Below are positions 59,998 to 64,000 of a DNA stretch of 64,000 bases, one piece after another. The translations under genes and the position numbers were made by a program. This DNA is from Streptomyces inusitatus (GTDB lineage Bacteria; Actinomycetota; Actinomycetes; Streptomycetales; Streptomycetaceae): positions 1 to 64,000 of the forward strand of contig NZ_BMWG01000024.1 in NCBI RefSeq assembly GCF_014651115.1, in the 5' to 3' direction. Under the pieces are notes generated by a model that searched no databases, was not told where the DNA came from, and worked only from the letters and a program-made list of their open reading frames with translations. The stretch's first letter is position 1, and every line of letters begins with the position of its first letter.

Positions 59998-60605
59998 GGT
60001 GTCATCTCCCTGGCCCTGGCCAGTTCGCGAAGGTGGTCGACAAGGCTGATCAGAACCTGCTTGCCGGACGAGCGGACCCGTGCGTCGCACTCGATCAGCG
60101 GCACATGGTCGGGCAGGGCCAGCGCCTGGCGGATCTCCTCCAGCGAGAAGGAGGCGTGATCGCCGTCGAAGCGGTTGACCGCCACCACGAACGGGGTCCG
60201 ATGGTGCTCCAGCCGGTCGACGGCGTACCAGGAGTCGCTCATCCGCCGGGTGTCGACCAGCACGACGGCCCCGAGCGTCCCGGAGAACAGCCCGTCCCAC
60301 AGAAACCAGAATCTCTCCTGGCCCGGTGCGCCGAACAAGTACAGGACCATCCGGTCGTTGAGGGAGATACGGCCGAAGTCGAACGCCACCGTGGTCGTGG
60401 TCTTGGTGAGACCGGCCGGTTCGTCGACCCCGATGCCCGCCTGTGTCATCACCTCCTCGGTGTTCAGCGGACGGATCTCGCTGACCGACTTCACCAGCGT
60501 GGTCTTACCCACCCCGAAGCCGCCCACGATGACGATCTTCAGTCCGGTGTCGGCGGATGCGGCCAGCGGGGTACGGCTGGGCAGTTCAGAGATTGCGGAG
60601 TCCAA
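59994..60605 (-). CDS. cvnD: Conservon GTPase (Ras-like, CvnD)
   Basis: This 203-residue small GTPase has the P-loop IVGGFGVGKTTL (GGFGVGKTT, K34), switch sequences, a G3-like LYLFGAPGQERFWF and VNRFDGD (NKxD-like, here NRFD). It ends REMTP. The TTG start at 60605 is chosen because AGGAGG lies 6 bases upstream, and it overlaps the DUF742 gene by 20 bp. In conservons, CvnD acts downstream of the kinase as a G-protein-like switch, as described for S. coelicolor cvn systems. Confidence 0.92.
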   Translation of the reverse strand: MDSAISELPSRTPLAASADTGLKIVIVGGFGVGKTTLVKSVSEIRPLNTEEVMTQAGIGVDEPAGLTKTTTTVAFDFGRISLNDRMVLYLFGAPGQERFWFLWDGLFSGTLGAVVLVDTRRMSDSWYAVDRLEHHRTPFVVAVNRFDGDHASFSLEEIRQALALPDHVPLIECDARVRSSGKQVLISLVDHLRELARAREMTP

Positions 60606-60945
60606 GGAGCACCTCCTCCAAGAGGGATGAATCGGGCAGATCAACGAGTGAGCGCCCGGCTCTGGGGTGTCGGGCGGTGATACGCCCCGTCGACAGCAGA
60701 TCGCCCAGCAGGATCCGTACCACCGTCACCGGCAGCCTCAGCTCCGCCGAGATCTCCACGACGGCGATCGGCCGCTCGCACAGCTCCAGGATGCGGACGT
60801 GCTCCGACTGCATCCCGGGCGACGGCCGGCACTCGCTGACGACCAGGGTCACCAGGTCAAACTTCTCGTCGTCGGCTCGGCTGCGGCCACCGGTGACGGT
60901 GTAGAGCCGGTCGGGGTCACCCAGATCGACGGGGCGGCGTGTCAT
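60586..60945 (-). CDS. cvnC: Conservon DUF742 protein (CvnC)
   Basis: This 119-residue DUF742 protein: PDRLYTVTGGRSRADDEKFD, LELCERPIAVVEISAELRLP, VTVVRILLGDLLSTGRITAR. It has a winged-helix-like pattern, suspected to bind DNA or protein partners. ATG 60945 overlaps the CvnB stop by 4 bp (ATGA). Order A-B-C-D-E is the full conservon. Confidence 0.93.
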   Translation of the reverse strand: MTRRPVDLGDPDRLYTVTGGRSRADDEKFDLVTLVVSECRPSPGMQSEHVRILELCERPIAVVEISAELRLPVTVVRILLGDLLSTGRITARHPRAGRSLVDLPDSSLLEEVLLGLRNL

Positions 60946-61397
60946 GACAGCCGGGTCTCCGACGGGGTGCGCGGTTCCGCCCGCAGATGCTCGCCGATCT
61001 GCTCGACCAGCTCGGTCATCTGGTGCCCCACCGCGCCGGGGTCGGCCCCGTCGTCGGCGACGACCGCCAGATGCGCGCCCGCCCCCGCCTCCACGATGAA
61101 GAGCAGCCCGCCGTGGAACTCGGTCATCGAGTGCCGCACACCGCCGCTGCCGTTGCCGAACTCGACGGAGGCGCCCTGGGCCAGGGCCTGGATGCCCGAG
61201 CAGATCGCGGCGAGCTGATCCGCCTGGTCGAGCGTCAGATGCGGGGTCCAGCAGAGTTTGAGCCCGTCACGGGAGAGCACCAGCGCGTGCCGGGTGCCCG
61301 GAGTCCGTTCGAGCAGGCTTTCCAGTAGCCAGGTCAGGCTGTTGTCGGTGGTCTGCATGGTCTGCGTGGGCCCGGTGTCGCCGGACGGTCCGGTCAC
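60942..61397 (-). CDS. cvnB: Conservon roadblock/LC7 protein (CvnB)
   Basis: This 151-residue roadblock/LC7 protein: LTWLLESLLERTPGTRHALV, LSRDGLKLCWTPHLTLDQAD, GGLLFIVEAGAGAHLAVVAD. The MglB-like roadblock fold binds small GTPases, here CvnD. GTG 61397 has AGGAGG 9 bases upstream. In-frame ATGs at 61430 and 61310 are alternatives. Confidence 0.92.
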   Translation of the reverse strand: MTGPSGDTGPTQTMQTTDNSLTWLLESLLERTPGTRHALVLSRDGLKLCWTPHLTLDQADQLAAICSGIQALAQGASVEFGNGSGGVRHSMTEFHGGLLFIVEAGAGAHLAVVADDGADPGAVGHQMTELVEQIGEHLRAEPRTPSETRLS

Positions 61398-61475
61398 CGG
61401 CCCCTGCCTCCTGTCTGGCGTTGAGTACATGCGTGTGTATGGCACGGCTGTGGTGCGGGAGCGGCCCCGGGGCCG

Positions 61476-63167
61476 CTACTGCCCGGTGTCGTACCGGTCT
61501 CTGTCGTCCCGGGCCTTGCGGGCGCGGTGGAAGGCCCCGAACTGGGCGCCCGCGTCCCGGGCCGGCGGGGCCGGACGGTCGGCGGGGACCTCCTCGGGCC
61601 CCGAACGGCCCCGGTCGGCTGCGGCCATGGTGCGCCCGGGGGGCCGCACGGGCAGCCCGCCGGGGGTCGCCACCCTGGGGCCGCCCGGCCGCTCGCTCCG
61701 CTGCGCACCGTGCGCACCGGGCCGGGTGTCCCGCCGGACGTCCTGCTGGGGGAGCGGGCGTACGGGGGGCCGGGGCGCGGGCTCGGCCTCCCGGTGGGCC
61801 GGCTGCTCCGGCGCGAGCGTCCGCGACTGGTGCAGGAGCTGCGGCGGGAAGAGCACCACGACCCCCGTGCCGCCGCGCGAGGACGGCCGGAAGCTGACGC
61901 TCATGTTGTACTTGGCGGCCAGCAGGCCCACCACGACGAGCCCGAGCCGGGTGCTCTGGAGATGGGCGAGGTCGTGGAAGCGGCCGGCGACGGCCTCCTC
62001 GGCGCGCCGCAGGGCGGCGTCGGCCATCTTCAGTCCGCTGTCCTCGATGGTGACGACCAGTCCGGCGGTGCGCTCCTCCACATAGACATGGACCTCGTCG
62101 ATCGGCGGCGAGAAGTTCGCCGCGTTGTCCATCAGTTCGGCCAGCAGATGCATCACGCCCTCGGCGGCGTATCCGGCGACCGAGGCGGTGCTGGAGGAGT
62201 GCAGCCTGACCCGCTGGTAGGCGGCGATCCGGCCGACCGCGCCGCGCAGGATGGACTCCATCACGATCGGCTTGTTCCACGCCCGGCTCGCCCGGCCGCC
62301 CATCAGCAGCGCCAGCCGGTCGGTCAGCAGACCGAGCTGCGAGGTGTTGTGATCGAGGGTCAGCAGATCCCCGAACACGTCTTCGCCGTGACGATCCTGC
62401 ATCTCCCTCAGCTCGGCGAGCATGCTGACGGCCTTCGCCTGGACCCGGCTCAGCACCTTGGCGCTCGCGCCCTGGGCGGCCGCCGCGCGGCGCTCGCTGA
62501 AGGCGAACTCCCGCACGATCGACTCCAGGGCGGCTCGCAGCCGGGGGTCGGCGGGCTGTTCCAGCTCGGCCAGCGCGGTCCCGGCGGAGGCTCCGCCGCG
62601 CAGCCGCTCGATCGCGGCGGGCAGGACGACGCCCGTCAGCCGGTCCAGCTCCTCGGCCGACCGGGCCAGCCGCTGGGCGACATTGGCGGCGGCGGCCTCG
62701 GCCGCCGCCGTCCCCCCCCCGGCCCCCCCCACATCGGCGGTGGCGGGCTGGGCGGCCCCGCGGGGGTGGGGGTCGGGGGGGGCGGGGGGCGCGCTGGGGG
62801 CGGACTCGGCGCTCTCCCCGTCGCGCACCCGCTTGAGGACGGTGGGGAGGGTGACGTTCACCAGGTGCGCGGAGCCGGCGGCGGTCTGGGCGGTGTGCGT
62901 CTGGAGGGAGCGCAGCTCACCGCCGGTGGCGGTGACGGCCTTGTGCAGCCGTCGCGAATTGAGCGCGGTGGCGGCCACGGTGACGGCCAGCCAGACCCAG
63001 CCGACCAGGACGGTGGCCGCGATCCAGCCCCGGGCCGGGGCCGGGGCCGCCGCTATCGCCGCGCCGCCGGCCGCGCCCGCCGCCGCGACCGAGACCAGCG
63101 GGACGGCCGCGGGAAGCGGCCGGGGTGTTCGTATCCTGCGCGGTTTGGGGGCGACTGGCACTGACAT
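61476..63167 (-). CDS. cvnA: Conservon sensor histidine kinase-like protein (CvnA)
   Basis: This 563-residue protein has two membrane helices (about 23-65), a cytoplasmic coiled-coil/HAMP-like region, and a GHKL ATPase with LLAELMDNAANFSPPIDEVH (N-box) and TIEDSGLKMADAALRRAEEA (G1). A Pro/Arg-rich tail of about 110 residues follows. No clear phospho-acceptor His box with flanking residues is visible, as in other CvnA proteins. A run of C residues (62715-62738) lies within the linker and could be prone to slippage. ATG 63167 has GAGGGA upstream. Confidence 0.92.
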   Translation of the reverse strand: MSVPVAPKPRRIRTPRPLPAAVPLVSVAAAGAAGGAAIAAAPAPARGWIAATVLVGWVWLAVTVAATALNSRRLHKAVTATGGELRSLQTHTAQTAAGSAHLVNVTLPTVLKRVRDGESAESAPSAPPAPPDPHPRGAAQPATADVGGAGGGTAAAEAAAANVAQRLARSAEELDRLTGVVLPAAIERLRGGASAGTALAELEQPADPRLRAALESIVREFAFSERRAAAAQGASAKVLSRVQAKAVSMLAELREMQDRHGEDVFGDLLTLDHNTSQLGLLTDRLALLMGGRASRAWNKPIVMESILRGAVGRIAAYQRVRLHSSSTASVAGYAAEGVMHLLAELMDNAANFSPPIDEVHVYVEERTAGLVVTIEDSGLKMADAALRRAEEAVAGRFHDLAHLQSTRLGLVVVGLLAAKYNMSVSFRPSSRGGTGVVVLFPPQLLHQSRTLAPEQPAHREAEPAPRPPVRPLPQQDVRRDTRPGAHGAQRSERPGGPRVATPGGLPVRPPGRTMAAADRGRSGPEEVPADRPAPPARDAGAQFGAFHRARKARDDRDRYDTGQ

Positions 63168-63761
63168 GCGGTCCCTCGCTGGAGTCCGGGAAGTACTGAA
63201 AGGCCGATTGACGCACACCGACCGAACGCGAGCACGGTCACCAAAAGTTGACGGTGATCTTCCGCGCCCATGTGGCGCTCATGCTAGTCAAGTGCCATGG
63301 CCACGGAGTCCGGACGGGCCCCGGAGCCCGCAGAACGGGGTACTTAGTCCCGAAGTCACCGCCTTGGAGCCGCCATCGTGATAAGCGGTGAGTTCCGCAG
63401 GAATCCTTCAGGACTCCGGCGGAATTACCCCAGGGCCGCTGTCGGGCCGGTCCTTCGGTCGCGAGAAGGTGTGGCGACAATCCATGGTGAAGGTGAGGAA
63501 GCGGGTGTATCGCAACGCGGTGCGGCGCGCTGATGCATCTGATTTCAGCCATCCGGCGCTGATCCGCCGCCGGGAGCGCCCGGACGGGAGCTCGCCGGTC
63601 ATGGGTGAGTCGTGAAGAGCCGTGAGGAGTCGTGGGGAGTCGTGAGGAGTCAGGGGGTGGGTCAGGGGCGGGCCGTGGCGTGGGCCGTGGGGTGGGCCGT
63701 GGGGTGAACATCACAGCCCGTGGCTCTGAGCGGCCCGGCCCCCGCCGACTACCGTGATCGA
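63168..63761. other. Intergenic region upstream of the conservon, no clear gene
   Basis: About 590 bp separate the divergent conservon and the acyltransferase gene. Tandem GGAGTCGTGA-type units lie at 63605-63655 and GTGGGCCGTGGGG-type units at 63670-63705. A 43-codon open frame (63484-63615, basic protein, no strong ribosome site) could be a small gene but is unsupported. Promoters for both flanking genes must lie here. Confidence 0.4.
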
Positions 63762-64000
63762 GTGCCCAGAAACAGAAACACGTTCTCATTGCCTGCCCTC
63801 TGGTGCCGGAGAGCGCTCACCCGCGCCGTGCACCGCGGCTGGCGCTGGGCGCAGCGGGCGGGCTCGGTCACCGCGGAGCACCCCGGGCGGCTCCGCTTCC
63901 GCCGGCTGGGCCATGGCACCCGGCTGGCCTTCCCGCAGGGCACCGTGTTCGGCGAGCCGTGGATCGAGGTGGGCGACCACTGCATCATCGGGGAGCGGGT
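63762..64000 (+). CDS. Acyltransferase-type left-handed beta-helix protein, N-terminal part
   Basis: The frame from GTG 63762 stays open to the window end (79 codons). It encodes an Arg/Trp-rich N-terminus followed by GRLRFRRLGHGTRLAFPQGT and VFGEPWIEVGDHCIIGER. The last part is the first turn of hexapeptide repeats typical of acetyltransferases (maltose O-acetyltransferase/WbbJ type). The substrate cannot be told. The rest lies beyond the window. Its promoter region carries the short repeats at 63605-63705. Confidence 0.75.
   Translation, partial: MPRNRNTFSLPALWCRRALTRAVHRGWRWAQRAGSVTAEHPGRLRFRRLGHGTRLAFPQGTVFGEPWIEVGDHCIIGER

Noticed and set aside
63484..63615. 43-codon basic open frame upstream of the acyltransferase
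   Set aside because: No strong ribosome site or recognisable pattern; reported only in the intergenic description.

Overview
The window is a high-GC actinobacterial chromosome segment, almost certainly Streptomyces. It shows strongly GC-biased third codon positions, GTG/TTG starts with GGAGG-type ribosome sites, 4-base stop/start overlaps, a conservon operon (histidine kinase, roadblock, DUF742, GTPase, P450), a tuf3-like elongation factor gene, an actinomycete Lnt and a gcvP with a tandem glycine riboswitch. From memory, the gene order largely follows the S. coelicolor core (cardiolipin synthase down to gcvP, then ung, then tuf3). That comparison is recall, not a search.

Layout. 1-99: 3' end of a 5S rRNA and its terminator. 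166-14095: a co-directional core block with cardiolipin synthase-like, nucleotidyltransferase/pseudo-mutase fusion, DUF881-Sbp-DUF881, a GarA-like FHA protein, two MerR proteins flanking a bifunctional nuclease, dinB, then riboswitch-gcvP. 14186-18965: mixed-strand housekeeping and hypothetical genes. 19075-26974: two abutting transposable elements of one TnsB-type family. The first (1.64 kb) has no transposase and carries DUF2199 and Imm10-type genes. The second (6.25 kb) has tnsA, a DDE transposase gene, tniB/tnsC and tniQ remains, plus a secreted ricin-type lectin gene and a PD-(D/E)XK-like protein gene as cargo. The second is bounded by an exact 5-bp target duplication ATCGC. Its transposition genes are broken by internal deletions and frameshifts.

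27066-46938: many regulator-plus-transporter pairs with visible palindromic operators between divergent genes (MocR/PNPOx, LysR/EamA, XRE-MmyB/MFS), a HipA-like kinase coupled to DUF3037, two SDR reductases, an orphan oligopeptide-binding lipoprotein and uracil-DNA glycosylase. 46859-58698: envelope and housekeeping genes (lnt, an RlmG-like methyltransferase, uppP, a TVP38 protein, tuf3-like, a hotdog protein, gamma carbonic anhydrase, P450). 58720-63167 (minus strand): a complete conservon, cvnA-E, whose P450 has lost the EXXR motif. The window ends inside an acyltransferase gene.

The most interesting structure is the transposon pair. The end boxes are spaced identically (21 then 30 bp) in both elements, the termini are shared (TGACCTGT), the two elements abut with 7 bp between them, and the inner element is flanked by a 10-bp direct repeat. 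Other points of interest are a tuf3-like protein lacking the catalytic histidine, a pseudo-phosphomannomutase domain, an FHA protein with a possible internal start giving a GarA-sized form, and a DinB with a C-terminal extension.
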